Assembly: GCF_014779655.1 (NCBI RefSeq)
Contig: NZ_JACXYX010000003.1
Coordinates: 186,001-250,000 of the forward strand
Source: Nocardioides ganghwensis
GTDB lineage: Bacteria; Actinomycetota; Actinomycetes; Propionibacteriales; Nocardioidaceae
Reading direction: 5' to 3'
DNA: 64,000 bases
A model generated the notes under the pieces. That model made no database searches and had not been told where the DNA came from. It worked only from the letters and a program-made list of their open reading frames with translations. The translations under genes were made by a program, and so were the position numbers. Numbering within the stretch: position 1 is the first letter of the stretch; each line of letters opens with the position of its first letter. Below, one piece after another: positions 35,600 through 44,080 of this stretch.

Positions 35600-36832
35600 A
35601 TGACCACTGTCCAGAAGAAGGCCGTCCTCGGCCAGACCAACCCCATCGCGCACCTCACCGAGGCCGACATCGAGCAGCTCGGCATCGAGCTCGACGCGAT
35701 CCGCCAGGACGTCCTCGACTCCCGCGGTGCCAGCGACGCGGCCTACATCCGGCGCGTCATCGACACCCAGCGCAAGATCGAGCTCGGCTCGCGCGCGGTG
35801 CTGCTCTTCAGCGCGTTCCCGCCTGCGTGGATCCTCGGCACCCTCGGCCTGAGCGTCTCCAAGATCCTCGACAACATGGAGATCGGCCACAACATCCTCC
35901 ACGGCCAGTGGGACTGGATGCGCGACCCCAAGATCCACTCCAGCACCTGGGAGTGGGACATGGCCTCGCCCGCCGAGCAGTGGAAGCACAGCCACAACGA
36001 GCTCCACCACACCTACACCAACGTCATCGGCAAGGACAACGACCTCGGCTACGGCATCATGCGCGTCGACGAGGACCAGCCGTGGACCCCGTCCTCGCTC
36101 GCCCAGCCGGTGTTCTGCTTCATCAACGCCGTCTTCTTCGAGTACGGCATCGCCGCCTACGACCTCGAGCTCGGCTCGGTCATCGCCAAGAAGCAGACCA
36201 AGGACCCCGACTTCCGTCGCCGCGCCAAGCAGGTCCTCAAGAAGATCCGCAAGCAGGCCACCAAGGACTACGTCGTCCACCCCGTGCTGTCGATCCCGAC
36301 CGGCTCGTTCCTGCCGACCCTCGCGGCCAACTTCACCGCCAACGTGGTCCGAAACCTGTGGTCCAACTCGGTCATCCTCTGCGGCCACTTCCCCGAGGGC
36401 GTCGAGACCTTCGAGAAGCGCTCGATCGACGGCGAGACCAAGGGCGAGTGGTACGTCCGCCAGATGCTCGGCAGCGCCAACATCTCCGGCTCGAAGGCCA
36501 TGCACATCATGAGCGGCAACCTGTCGCACCAGATCGAGCACCACCTCTTCCCCGACCTGCCGTCGAACCGCTACGCGGAGATCGCGCCGAAGGTGCAGGC
36601 GCTGTTCGACAAGTACGACCTCACCTACTGCGCGCGCCCGTTCGTCCCGCAGGTCGCCTCGGCGTGGCACAAGGTCATCCGCCTCTCGCTGCCCAACGGC
36701 TGGCTCGCCACGACGAACAAGAAGAACGCCCCTCAGCAGCTCGCCATCCTCTACAAGATGGCCACCGGCGACCGTCGTACGCGCCGCCTGCTGGGCCGCA
36801 AGCTCGAGAGCGAGGCCCGCGCCGCCGCCTGA
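35600..36832 (+). CDS. Acyl-CoA delta-9 desaturase, DesA3-like
   Basis: Membrane di-iron fatty acyl desaturase of 410 residues. The histidine boxes are HNILHGQWDW, HSHNELHHTY and HQIEHHLFPDLP. Two hydrophobic hairpins lie before and between them. It would introduce double bonds into stearoyl/palmitoyl-CoA using electrons from the preceding reductase. The ATG follows CAGGAGATCGAC. The gene order (reductase, then desaturase, with a divergent PucR regulator) suggests control by lipid or temperature signals; this is inferred. Confidence 0.9.
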   Translation: MTTVQKKAVLGQTNPIAHLTEADIEQLGIELDAIRQDVLDSRGASDAAYIRRVIDTQRKIELGSRAVLLFSAFPPAWILGTLGLSVSKILDNMEIGHNILHGQWDWMRDPKIHSSTWEWDMASPAEQWKHSHNELHHTYTNVIGKDNDLGYGIMRVDEDQPWTPSSLAQPVFCFINAVFFEYGIAAYDLELGSVIAKKQTKDPDFRRRAKQVLKKIRKQATKDYVVHPVLSIPTGSFLPTLAANFTANVVRNLWSNSVILCGHFPEGVETFEKRSIDGETKGEWYVRQMLGSANISGSKAMHIMSGNLSHQIEHHLFPDLPSNRYAEIAPKVQALFDKYDLTYCARPFVPQVASAWHKVIRLSLPNGWLATTNKKNAPQQLAILYKMATGDRRTRRLLGRKLESEARAAA

Positions 36833-36846
36833 CCCCGGTGGTCTGG

Positions 36847-36886
36847 ACATCCGTCGAAACACGGATGTATCAGGACGGCTCCGTCC
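36847..36886. terminator. Tandem inverted repeats after desaturase gene
   Basis: ACATCCGT/ACGGATGT (36847-36868, 6-base loop) is followed by GGACGG/CCGTCC (36873-36886). These are 15-50 bases after the desaturase stop and probably terminate the operon. An operator for the small reading frames that follow is an alternative. Confidence 0.45.
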
Positions 36887-36926
36887 GCATCCTTCTAGTC
36901 GTGACCACTCGACACGGGGAGAAGAG

Positions 36927-36977
36927 ATGAGCACGAGCAACACCAGGGTGAGCGGCACGTCGGGCGTGTCCCGATGA
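36927..36977 (+). CDS. Possible 16-residue leader peptide
   Basis: ATG with an upstream GGGGAGAAGAG ribosome-binding site encodes MSTSNTRVSGTSGVSR and stops in an ATGA overlap with a 41-codon frame. All but one codon end in G or C, as in the genes here. It has no recognised match. It could be a regulatory leader peptide or chance. Confidence 0.35.
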   Translation: MSTSNTRVSGTSGVSR

Positions 36978-37099
36978 TCCGCATCGGCTCCGTGGGGGAG
37001 TCCGGGCACGACGTCCGCGCTGAGGGAGCGCGGCCGTCGTTGCCCCGGCAGCGTCGCGCGGTGGACGTGGGGTCCACGACGCGCCCCGCTGCCGGCTGA
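36974..37099 (+). CDS. Possible 41-residue small protein
   Basis: This frame starts in the ATGA overlap of the 16-residue frame and encodes MIRIGSVGESGHDVRAEGAR followed by a basic, Pro-rich end. About 90% of its third codon positions are G or C. It has no signal, membrane segment or known motif. A strong hairpin starts 12 bases after its stop. The pair may be a small translated transcript or the 5' part of an attenuated leader. Confidence 0.3.
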   Translation: MIRIGSVGESGHDVRAEGARPSLPRQRRAVDVGSTTRPAAG

Positions 37100-37110
37100 C
37101 ACACAGACGA

Positions 37111-37141
37111 CAGACCGGCGGTGCAGGGGACCGCCGGTCTG
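37111..37141 (+). terminator. 12-bp hairpin terminator
   Basis: CAGACCGGCGGT and ACCGCCGGTCTG form a perfect stem with a 7-base loop, followed by TTGCTGT. It closes the small-ORF region and separates it from the next gene. Confidence 0.65.
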
Positions 37142-37282
37142 TTGCTGTCCGCGTCCGGGACCGGCGGACGCGCGTCAGGGATTCCTTGTCTGATCTCGCG
37201 ATTCCCGCCCCTCCGGCGTGTCCCGGCGCCTAGCATCCGGGGCTCATGCTCCTGCGTCGGCAGGGCGCTCGGAAAGGTCGTC

Positions 37283-39250
37283 ATGTCTCGTTCGTCCCGT
37301 CCTGCCCTCCTGCTCCTGGGGATGCTGGTGGCCCTCGTCGGCGCACTCGTGCCGACGACCGCCGTCACCGCCGCCTCGACCGCCGGCAGCATCAGCGGTC
37401 AGATGCTCGTCACCGGCGGCGCGCCCATCGCGGGCGCCGAGGTGACGCTGTACGCCTCCGACGGCTGGGGCTGGATCGCAGACCACGTCGCCGAGACCGA
37501 CGCAACGGGCACCTACCAGCTCACCGGGGTGGCACCCGGCACGTACCGGCTCGGCTTCCGCGACCCGTCGGGTGACCACGCGACGGAGTACTGGTCGAAC
37601 TGGACGACCCTCGAGGCCGCGGACGACCTGTACGTCGCGCCCGGCGCCGTCCTCACGGGCAAGACCGCCGTCGTCACCCGCGCGGGACACGTGACCGGCA
37701 CCGTCACCGGCGACGCCGACGCACCGCTCGCCGACGTCGCCGTCGTCGCCTACCGCCACACCTGGCCGTGGAACGCCACGAGCTGGGAGCCCACGGGCGA
37801 GACGCTGACGTCGGCCGACGGCTCGTACGACCTCGGCGGCCTGGAGGGCGGCACCTACCGCATCGGCTTCACCGACACCACCGATACCTACCTCCCCGAG
37901 TTCTGGGACGACGCCGCGTCGGTCGGCACGGCGCAGGACGTCGTCGTGCGCGAGGGCCAGGACACCACCGGCAAGGACGCCAGCCTCGCCCGGGGTGGTG
38001 AGATCACCGGCACCGTCTCCGGCGCCGACGGTCCGCTGGCCGACGTCCGGGTCACGGCGTACGCCTTCGACACCACCTGGGACGGGTGGGAGCCGGTCAC
38101 GTCCGCCTGGACCGACGCTGCCGGCGACTACCGCCTCGGTGGCCTGGCGGCCGACGACTACCGCGTGCGCTTCCGCGACACCGAGTCCATCCACGTGACC
38201 GAGTTCTGGGACGACGCTGCCAGCCTCGAGGCAGCCACCCCCATCCCCGTCGGAGCCGGCGCCACGGTCACGGGCACGGACGCCGTGCTCGCGGTGGGCG
38301 GTCACATCACCGGACGGGTCACCGACGCTGCCGGCACGCCCCTCGCCGACGTCACGGTCACCGTCTACGCGCACCACGAGGACAGCGGCTGGGAGGAGGT
38401 CGCCCACGCCTACACCGACGGATCCGGCGCCTACGACGTGAGCGGCCTGCCGACCGGCGAGCACGTCGTCGGGTTCCACGACGAGTACGGGTACCACCTC
38501 GCGGAGTACTGGGACGACGTCGTCACTCTCGCGGAGGCCACCCCCGTCGGCGTGACGGCCGGTGCCACCGTCGCGGGGAAGGACGCCGAGCTGGCCCGGT
38601 ACGCCATGATCACCGGCACGGTCACCGCCCCGCTCCCGGTCGGTGACGTGGTGGTCACGGCCTACGAGAAGGTCGACGGCAGCTGGGAGTGGGTCACCTC
38701 GACCTGGGTCGAGGACGGCGCCTACGAGCTGCGCGGCCTCCCGGGAGGCACCTACCGGCTCCGTTTCCGCGACTACTCCGACCAGCTGCGCACGGAGTTC
38801 TGGAACGACAAGGCGTCCATCGACCTGGCGGACGACATCACCGTCGCCACCGGCGCCAGCGCCACCGGCCGGGACGCCGTGCTGGCCCCGACCCACACCC
38901 CGCCCCCGACGACCACGACGCCCCCGACCACCACGACGTCCCCGACGACCACCCCGACGCCGACGACGAGCGTGGCGACGCAGCTCGCCGCCCTGGCCAA
39001 GGGCCTCGACACCAAGGGCAAGCCGGTCGTCGGCCGCAAGGTCAAGGTGGTCGACCTCGTCACCGAGCTGCGGACCAGCGTGCGCTACTCGTTCCAGTGG
39101 TACTCCGGCTCGAAGAAGATCCGCAAGGCCACCCGCGCCGCCCTCAAGGTCACCAAGGCCCTCCCGGGCAAGGCGCTCAAGGTGCGGGTGAAGCTCTCCG
39201 CGGCCGGCACCGCGAAGGTGGTGACCCTCAAGCTCGGCAAGGTGCGCTGA
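37283..39250 (+). CDS. Secreted protein with five carboxypeptidase-regulatory-like repeats
   Basis: Secreted protein of 655 residues. A signal peptide (ALLLLGMLVALVGALVPTTAVTA) is followed by five roughly 100-residue beta-sandwich modules, each with ITGTV...PLADV.V.AY, a W-rich middle, G.Y.L.GL..G.YR..F and an EFWDDAASL-type end. A Thr/Pro linker (about 540-575) comes next, then a C-terminal Lys-rich domain like those in other Nocardioides-type surface proteins. No LPXTG motif or membrane tail is seen. A TAGCAT hexamer at 37231 gives a probable promoter with a roughly 45-base leader and a GGAAAGG site. The ligand is unknown; carbohydrate or cell-surface binding is likely by fold. Confidence 0.78.
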   Translation: MSRSSRPALLLLGMLVALVGALVPTTAVTAASTAGSISGQMLVTGGAPIAGAEVTLYASDGWGWIADHVAETDATGTYQLTGVAPGTYRLGFRDPSGDHATEYWSNWTTLEAADDLYVAPGAVLTGKTAVVTRAGHVTGTVTGDADAPLADVAVVAYRHTWPWNATSWEPTGETLTSADGSYDLGGLEGGTYRIGFTDTTDTYLPEFWDDAASVGTAQDVVVREGQDTTGKDASLARGGEITGTVSGADGPLADVRVTAYAFDTTWDGWEPVTSAWTDAAGDYRLGGLAADDYRVRFRDTESIHVTEFWDDAASLEAATPIPVGAGATVTGTDAVLAVGGHITGRVTDAAGTPLADVTVTVYAHHEDSGWEEVAHAYTDGSGAYDVSGLPTGEHVVGFHDEYGYHLAEYWDDVVTLAEATPVGVTAGATVAGKDAELARYAMITGTVTAPLPVGDVVVTAYEKVDGSWEWVTSTWVEDGAYELRGLPGGTYRLRFRDYSDQLRTEFWNDKASIDLADDITVATGASATGRDAVLAPTHTPPPTTTTPPTTTTSPTTTPTPTTSVATQLAALAKGLDTKGKPVVGRKVKVVDLVTELRTSVRYSFQWYSGSKKIRKATRAALKVTKALPGKALKVRVKLSAAGTAKVVTLKLGKVR

Positions 39251-39356
39251 CGCGTCCCGTCAAGGAAGTGCGGCCCCCGACCGTCTGGTCCAGACCGTCT
39301 CCCGCAGACTTCCCGAAGGGTTCTCCTAGTCCCTGCTGCGCTCCCCGGCACGCTCC

Positions 39357-39396
39357 TAGCCTCGTCCACAGGTGGTCCGTGGGGGACCGCCTGTGG
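39357..39396 (+). promoter_or_regulatory. Promoter and leader hairpin of the 88-residue gene
   Basis: TAGCCT at 39357-39362 resembles a -10 element. The predicted start of the message then falls in CCACAGGTGGTCC / GGACCGCCTGTGG (39366-39378 and 39384-39396), a 13-base stem with one mismatch. This could be an operator or a 5' stem that stabilises the mRNA. Confidence 0.4.
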
Positions 39397-39414
39397 GGAC
39401 AGAAGGAGTCGCTC

Positions 39415-39681
39415 ATGAAGCGCGACCGGGACAACCAGGGGATCGATCTCAGCGGGCGCATCAAGTCGCTCGAACAGTTCACGGGGTCGTTGGTGGCACG
39501 CCATCCGGAGGCAGGCGACGGCCAGGAGCAGATCCCGATCAACGAGGCGCCGCCGACGCGCGTGCCCAACCCGCGGCGTTCGCGCATCTTCCTGCGCAGC
39601 GGCGGAGGGCACGAGGGAGGGCACGGGGTGTTCGCCGACCTCACCCTCACCGCGCCGCACCCGAGCGTCGCCACCGACTGA
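39415..39681 (+). CDS. Uncharacterised 88-residue protein
   Basis: Small soluble protein of 88 residues, charged at the N-terminus (MKRDRDNQGIDLSGRIKSLE), with a short amphipathic helix (residues 13-30), a Pro-rich middle and a Gly/His patch (SGGGHEGGHG). No cysteines, signal or membrane segment are present. The ATG has AGAAGGAG upstream and its own likely promoter. I do not recognise a family. An 8-bp inverted repeat (CATCGGGC/GCCCGATG at 39772-39789) lies downstream. Codon use matches the neighbours, so it is probably a real gene. Confidence 0.6.
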   Translation: MKRDRDNQGIDLSGRIKSLEQFTGSLVARHPEAGDGQEQIPINEAPPTRVPNPRRSRIFLRSGGGHEGGHGVFADLTLTAPHPSVATD

Positions 39682-39831
39682 GCGGTCCACCGAGCCACCC
39701 GCCGAGCCACCCACCGAGCCACCGGCCGACGCGTGCTCGCGGGCGCCGGACCGGTCCCGTGTGACCCACCGCATCGGGCGTGCCCGATGTGCCTCCGTCG
39801 AGCGGGCCCCCTGCTCATCTAGGGTCGCCCG

Positions 39832-41334
39832 GTGGTCTGGCTGGTCGGCGCGCTCCTGCTCCTGTGGGTCGCGCAGGGTCCCGTCGTCCTGCTCGTCGCC
39901 GCCGCGCTGCTCTGCGTCCCGCGGGTGCGCTGGTGGGTGCAGGACCGCACCCACGTGAGCCGTCGCGCAGCCGCCTGGCTGGCCGGGGGCGCCGCACTCG
40001 TCGCGCTCGCCGTCGTCGTGGTGCCCGACGGCTGGCTGCCGGTACCGCCGGCGCCGGGCGTCTGGGCCGGACCCGAGTACGTCGGGCGCCCCTCGTCGCC
40101 GCACCCCGTCGCCGTCGCCGAGGTCGCCCAGAACCCCCACCGCACGGCCGGCGACCCGGCCGACCGCTCCGGCCCGCTCGGCCACCAGCCCGAGGTGGAC
40201 ACCGCCTGGTTCGGGCTCCAGCGCTGCGGCCGGCTCGAGCTCACCTCGACCGGCGCGGTCGTCGCGCTCTGCGCCAGCGGGTCCGGGCGTACGCTCCGCC
40301 TGGTCGACCCCGACTCGCTGCGCCCGGTGTCGACGCTGGACCTCCCCGACGTGCCGGACGACACCGCGTGCGACGGCGAGGCGGTCTACCTCGACACCAC
40401 GGACCGGGCCGTGGTCGCCACCGGGGACCGTCGGGTGCTCGCGGTCCGGACCGCCGCCGACGGTGGGGCCGACCTGGCGACCGACGCCGAGTGGGACCTC
40501 AAGCCCTACGTCCCCCACGGCGACTGCCTCGTCTCGGTCGCGCCGGACTGGTCGGGCCGCATCTGGTGGGCCTCGCACGCCGGCCTCGTCGGCACCGTGG
40601 ACCCGGCGACCGGCCAGGTCGGCGTGGTCGACCTGGGCGAGGAGGTCGATCGCGACGTCACGACCGACGAGGGTGGTGCGTACGTCGTCACCGACGAGGC
40701 GCTGCACCGGCTCGCCGTCGGCGCGGACGGGACCCCGCTGCCGGTGTGGCGCACCGAGCAGGCCGGGTCGAGCGGGTCCGCCCCCGCCCTGCTCGACGGG
40801 GGCATCGTGGCGATCACCGACGAGGTCGACGACCGGCTCGGCGTGGTCCTCCTCGCCCGCGCCGACGGCCGGCGGGTGTGCCGGCAGCCGGTGTTCGAGA
40901 AGGGCGACGGCGCCACCGACAGCGACCTGGCCCCGCTCGGGTCAGGGGTGGTCGTCACCAACAACGACGGCTACTCGTCGCCGCGCAGCACCCTGCTCGG
41001 GTTCACCTCCCAGCCGGGCATCGCCCGCGTCGACGTCGTCGACGGCGCCTGCGTGCTCGCGTGGACCAGCGACGCGGTGTCACCGGCCTCGGGCGCGGTC
41101 GCGAGCCGGGCCAACGGGCTGCTCTACGCCTGGACCAAGCGGCCCTCCCTGACCGGCGTCAGCGCGTGGTACCTCACCGCGATCGACGCGGGCACCGGCC
41201 GCAACCGGTGGGGCGTGCGCACCGGCACCGGCCTGCTGGCCGGCAGCGACGGGTCGCGCATCATGCTCGACCGCGACGGGTCCGCCTGGCTCGGCACCCT
41301 GGCCGGGCTGGTCCGGGTCCACGACCGCCGCTAG
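39832..41334 (+). CDS. Membrane-anchored beta-propeller-like (PQQ-type) protein
   Basis: Protein of 500 residues with two N-terminal membrane helices (LVGALLLLWVAQGPVVLLVAA and LAGGAALVALAVVVV) and an outer domain of repeated strand blocks such as GRTLRLVDPDSLRPVSTLDL, RVLAVRTAADGG and GLVGTVDPATGQVGVVDL, which suggest a PQQ/WD-type propeller. Four or more cysteines occur in the outer part. No catalytic motif is apparent. The GTG start has TAGGGT exactly six bases upstream. It ends ten bases before the convergent SDR gene, with no hairpin between. Confidence 0.68.
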   Translation: MVWLVGALLLLWVAQGPVVLLVAAALLCVPRVRWWVQDRTHVSRRAAAWLAGGAALVALAVVVVPDGWLPVPPAPGVWAGPEYVGRPSSPHPVAVAEVAQNPHRTAGDPADRSGPLGHQPEVDTAWFGLQRCGRLELTSTGAVVALCASGSGRTLRLVDPDSLRPVSTLDLPDVPDDTACDGEAVYLDTTDRAVVATGDRRVLAVRTAADGGADLATDAEWDLKPYVPHGDCLVSVAPDWSGRIWWASHAGLVGTVDPATGQVGVVDLGEEVDRDVTTDEGGAYVVTDEALHRLAVGADGTPLPVWRTEQAGSSGSAPALLDGGIVAITDEVDDRLGVVLLARADGRRVCRQPVFEKGDGATDSDLAPLGSGVVVTNNDGYSSPRSTLLGFTSQPGIARVDVVDGACVLAWTSDAVSPASGAVASRANGLLYAWTKRPSLTGVSAWYLTAIDAGTGRNRWGVRTGTGLLAGSDGSRIMLDRDGSAWLGTLAGLVRVHDRR

Positions 41335-41343
41335 GGCGCGCGG

Positions 41344-42282
41344 TCAGGGCCAGGAGAGCCCGACCGTCTCCTCGCTGGTCTCCCACAACCGGCGCTGGGC
41401 CATCTCGTCGCGTGCGAGCGGGGTGGTGCCGACGATCCTCGGGGGGCCCGAGGCCTGGCCGGGGCCGCCCGGCCCGACGTACGTCCCTCCCGGCAGGTCC
41501 GCGGTGGCCGCCATCAGGGTCGGCCACGCCCCGGCCGCCGCCGACTGCGACACCAGCTTGACCGCGGCGTCGAGGATGGCGGCCCGACGGCCCTGCGTGG
41601 TGCCGAGCTGGCCGTTGACCGCGAGGTGCGTGCCCGCGAGGCCGGGATGGGCCGCGAGCGCGGTGACCGGGAGCCCTGCCCGGCGCAGCCGGCGGTCGAG
41701 CTCGAAGGTGAAGAGCAGGTTGGCGAGCTTGGTCTGGCCGTAGACCCCCCACCGGCTGTAGCGACGGCGCACCCGCGGGTCGCCGAGAGGCGCGGTGCGG
41801 GCCATCCGGTGCGCCTGCGAGGACAGGGTCACCACGCGACCCTCTCCCGACGCCACGAGCTGGTCGAGCAGCAACCCGGTCAGCAGGAACGGGCCGAAGT
41901 GGTTGGTCGCCATCTGCGACTCCAGCCCGTCGACGGTCGAGCGGAACGGTGTCGCCATGATCCCGGCGTTGTTGACCAGCAGGTCGAGCGGACCGAGGCC
42001 GGCCGCCGCCGCGCCCGCGGCGCGCACCGAGCCGAGGTCGGACAGGTCGACGACCAGGTGCTCCAGCCGGGCGTCCGGCACCTCTGCGGTGATCGCTGCG
42101 GCGGCTGCGTCGAGCTTGTCGGGCGTACGCCCTGCGAGCACCACCCGCGCGCCGTGCCGCGCCAGCTCGAGGGCGGTGTGGAACCCGAGCCCGCCGAGGG
42201 TAGGGCCGGTCACGACAGCGGTGCGGCCGGTCAGGTCCCCGATGTCGTCCGTCGTCCAGGTGCCCGTCGCGTCGCTCCTCAC
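41344..42282 (-). CDS. Short-chain dehydrogenase/reductase
   Basis: NAD(P)-dependent SDR of 312 residues, similar to retinol/protochlorophyllide-reductase-like members. The cofactor motif TGPTLGGLGFHTA (a TGxxxGxG variant with Pro), NNAGIM and the catalytic YGQTK are present. Preference for NADP is suggested by the Arg after the second strand (LAGRTPDK). The GTG start overlaps the upstream stop (GTGA), so it is coupled to the mycothiol-type enzyme gene. The substrate is unknown. Confidence 0.83.
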   Translation of the reverse strand: MRSDATGTWTTDDIGDLTGRTAVVTGPTLGGLGFHTALELARHGARVVLAGRTPDKLDAAAAAITAEVPDARLEHLVVDLSDLGSVRAAGAAAAGLGPLDLLVNNAGIMATPFRSTVDGLESQMATNHFGPFLLTGLLLDQLVASGEGRVVTLSSQAHRMARTAPLGDPRVRRRYSRWGVYGQTKLANLLFTFELDRRLRRAGLPVTALAAHPGLAGTHLAVNGQLGTTQGRRAAILDAAVKLVSQSAAAGAWPTLMAATADLPGGTYVGPGGPGQASGPPRIVGTTPLARDEMAQRRLWETSEETVGLSWP

Positions 42283-43121
42283 GGCGTCACGCCCATCGCG
42301 GCCAGCACCCGCTCGCCCAGCGCGGCGTCGCCGCTGAGCCGTACGTCGTCCGACCCTGCCGCGCGTCGCCCGCCGGCCAGCACGACGAAGGTCTCCCGGT
42401 CCATGGCCAGGGTCACCGTCGGCTCCCCGTCCTCGTCGGGCGTGGTGAGGCGCCCGCGTCCGTCGTCGCCGACGACGGCGGTGACCGGGGCGTGCCCCGC
42501 CACCTCGAGGCGTACGACCGACCCGGCCGGTGCCCCGGCGCGCTTGGCCACGACGAACGGCAGGCTCTCCATCAGGTAGTCGGCCGAGTGGATCGCCGCC
42601 GCCGAGTCGAGGTTGCCGTGCCGGCCGAGCGCGCGGCGTACGTCCTGCTCGTGCATCCACACGTCGAGCGGCCGGTTTCGCAGCAGCAGCCCGGTGGTCC
42701 AGCCGATGGCGCCGAAGACGCCCGGTGCCGGTGCCGACGGGTCGGTGGGCGGGTCCGCCAGCAGCTGCGTGTGCCGCGCGGTCGTGGCCTCGCGGATCTC
42801 CGAGATCAGCGCGTCGCCGGACTCGGCACGCCGCACGACGACGCCCTGCTCGGTGAACTGCCCCATCATCCCTCGCGCGTGGGGCGCGTCGCCGACCTCG
42901 ACGTCGTCGTGCGGCCGACCGGCCAGCAGCGCCTCGAGGTGCGCGGTGTGGGCGGCGACGGCGTGGACGTCCCAGCCGGGCAGGTCGGTCGGCGTGGCCC
43001 ACTCGTCGTCACCGACGTGCTCGAGCACCCGCGTGAACGAGTCGACCGCCTCCCACCAGATGCTGACGAGGGCACTGAGTCGTTGCTGATCGGTCTGCGG
43101 GTCTGTCTGCGCGTCGCCCAT
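42279..43121 (-). CDS. Maleylpyruvate isomerase-like mycothiol-dependent family protein
   Basis: DinB/MDMPI-fold protein of 280 residues. The N-terminal four-helix bundle begins WWEAVDSFTRVLEHVGDDEWATPTDLPGWDVHAVAAHTAH, where the spaced histidines bind the metal; a third lies in DVWMHEQDVRRALG. A C-terminal SCP2-like domain follows. Characterised relatives use mycothiol as cofactor. TACTCT seven bases before the ATG suggests a leaderless start. The coupled SDR gene points to a shared detoxification or catabolic step (inference). Confidence 0.8.
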   Translation of the reverse strand: MGDAQTDPQTDQQRLSALVSIWWEAVDSFTRVLEHVGDDEWATPTDLPGWDVHAVAAHTAHLEALLAGRPHDDVEVGDAPHARGMMGQFTEQGVVVRRAESGDALISEIREATTARHTQLLADPPTDPSAPAPGVFGAIGWTTGLLLRNRPLDVWMHEQDVRRALGRHGNLDSAAAIHSADYLMESLPFVVAKRAGAPAGSVVRLEVAGHAPVTAVVGDDGRGRLTTPDEDGEPTVTLAMDRETFVVLAGGRRAAGSDDVRLSGDAALGERVLAAMGVTP

Positions 43122-43265
43122 GGAGGGAAGAGTAGGCGGCGGCGCGCGCCACCCGCGCGGGTGAGGGTCCTCGGAATCAGGCAGCGACGGTCCTACGCTG
43201 CTGTGAAGGACCAGCCCCGAGCCGGTCGTACCCGCCCTGCGGGCCACCTCATCGAAGGAGTCGTC

Positions 43266-43478
43266 ATGGGTATCGGAATCGGCATCCTCCTGCTCGTCAT
43301 CGGCCTGATCCTGCTCTTCGCCGTCAAGGAGTTCCCCGACTCGCTCCAGGAGGTCGTCGAGCCGACCACCGTGGGCTGGATCCTGGTGATCGCCGGAGTG
43401 CTCGCGCTCGTGCTCGGCCTCGTGATGAACAACCAGCGCTCGAAGACCACGCACGTGGAGGAGCGCCGCGACCTCTAG
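43266..43478 (+). CDS. DUF6458-like small membrane protein
   Basis: Protein of 70 residues with two membrane helices (GIGILLLVIGLILLFAVKE and GWILVIAGVLALVLGLVM) and a short charged tail. It matches the small actinobacterial DUF6458-type family of unknown function. The ATG follows GAAGGAGTCGTC. A TACGCT hexamer at 43194 may be its promoter -10. Its TAG stop shares the palindromic CTAG with the stop of the convergent response-regulator gene. Confidence 0.8.
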   Translation: MGIGIGILLLVIGLILLFAVKEFPDSLQEVVEPTTVGWILVIAGVLALVLGLVMNNQRSKTTHVEERRDL

Positions 43479-44080
43479 AGCCAGCCGCGGTCCTGCGCGA
43501 TGCGTGCGGCCTCGCTGCGCGTGGTCGCCCCGGTCTTGCCGATGGCCGCCGACAGGTGGTTGCGGACCGTGCCCTCCGACAGGTGCACCCGGGCGGCGAT
43601 CGTGGCGACCGGCGACCCGTCGAGGGCGTACGTCAGCAGCTCGCGCTCGCGACCGGTGAGCGGGCTCGGCCCGTCGACCAGCGACTCCGCCGCGAGGTCG
43701 GGGTCGATGACCCGCAGCCCGGCATGGACGCGACGCACGGCATCGGCGAGCTGGCGGGCGGGGGTGTCCTTGACGACGAACCCGGACGCCCCGGCCTCGA
43801 CGGCCCGGCGTACGTAGCCCGGCCGGCCGAAGGTCGTCACGACCAGCGACCGCACGCCCGGCAGCTCCCTGCGTACGGCGGCGGCCGCGTCGATGCCGTT
43901 GAGTCCCGGCATCTCGATGTCGAGCAGGCACACCTCGGCGCCCGACGCGCGGGCCGCCTCGACGACCTCGTCGCCGCGGCCGACCTGGGCGACGACCTCG
44001 AGGTCCGACTCGAGGTCGAGCAGCGCGGCCAGCGCCCCGCGCACGAGCGCCTGGTCGTCGGCGAGCAGCAGCCTGATCAC
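43475..44080 (-). CDS. NarL/LuxR-type response regulator
   Basis: Response regulator of 201 residues with a receiver domain (LLADDQ near the start, phospho-acceptor Asp in CLLDIEMPG, Lys in VVKDTPA) and a C-terminal LuxR helix-turn-helix (LTGRERELLTYALDGSPVATIAARVHLSEGTVRNHL, in segments). Its ATG overlaps the sensor kinase stop. It most likely controls the ABC exporter genes of the same operon. Confidence 0.9.
   Translation of the reverse strand: MIRLLLADDQALVRGALAALLDLESDLEVVAQVGRGDEVVEAARASGAEVCLLDIEMPGLNGIDAAAAVRRELPGVRSLVVTTFGRPGYVRRAVEAGASGFVVKDTPARQLADAVRRVHAGLRVIDPDLAAESLVDGPSPLTGRERELLTYALDGSPVATIAARVHLSEGTVRNHLSAAIGKTGATTRSEAARIAQDRGWL

Noticed and set aside
39687-39727. 12-bp repeat (ACCGAGCCACCC-like) after the 88-residue gene
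   Set aside because: There are only about three imperfect copies in non-coding DNA, with no structure or gene attached.
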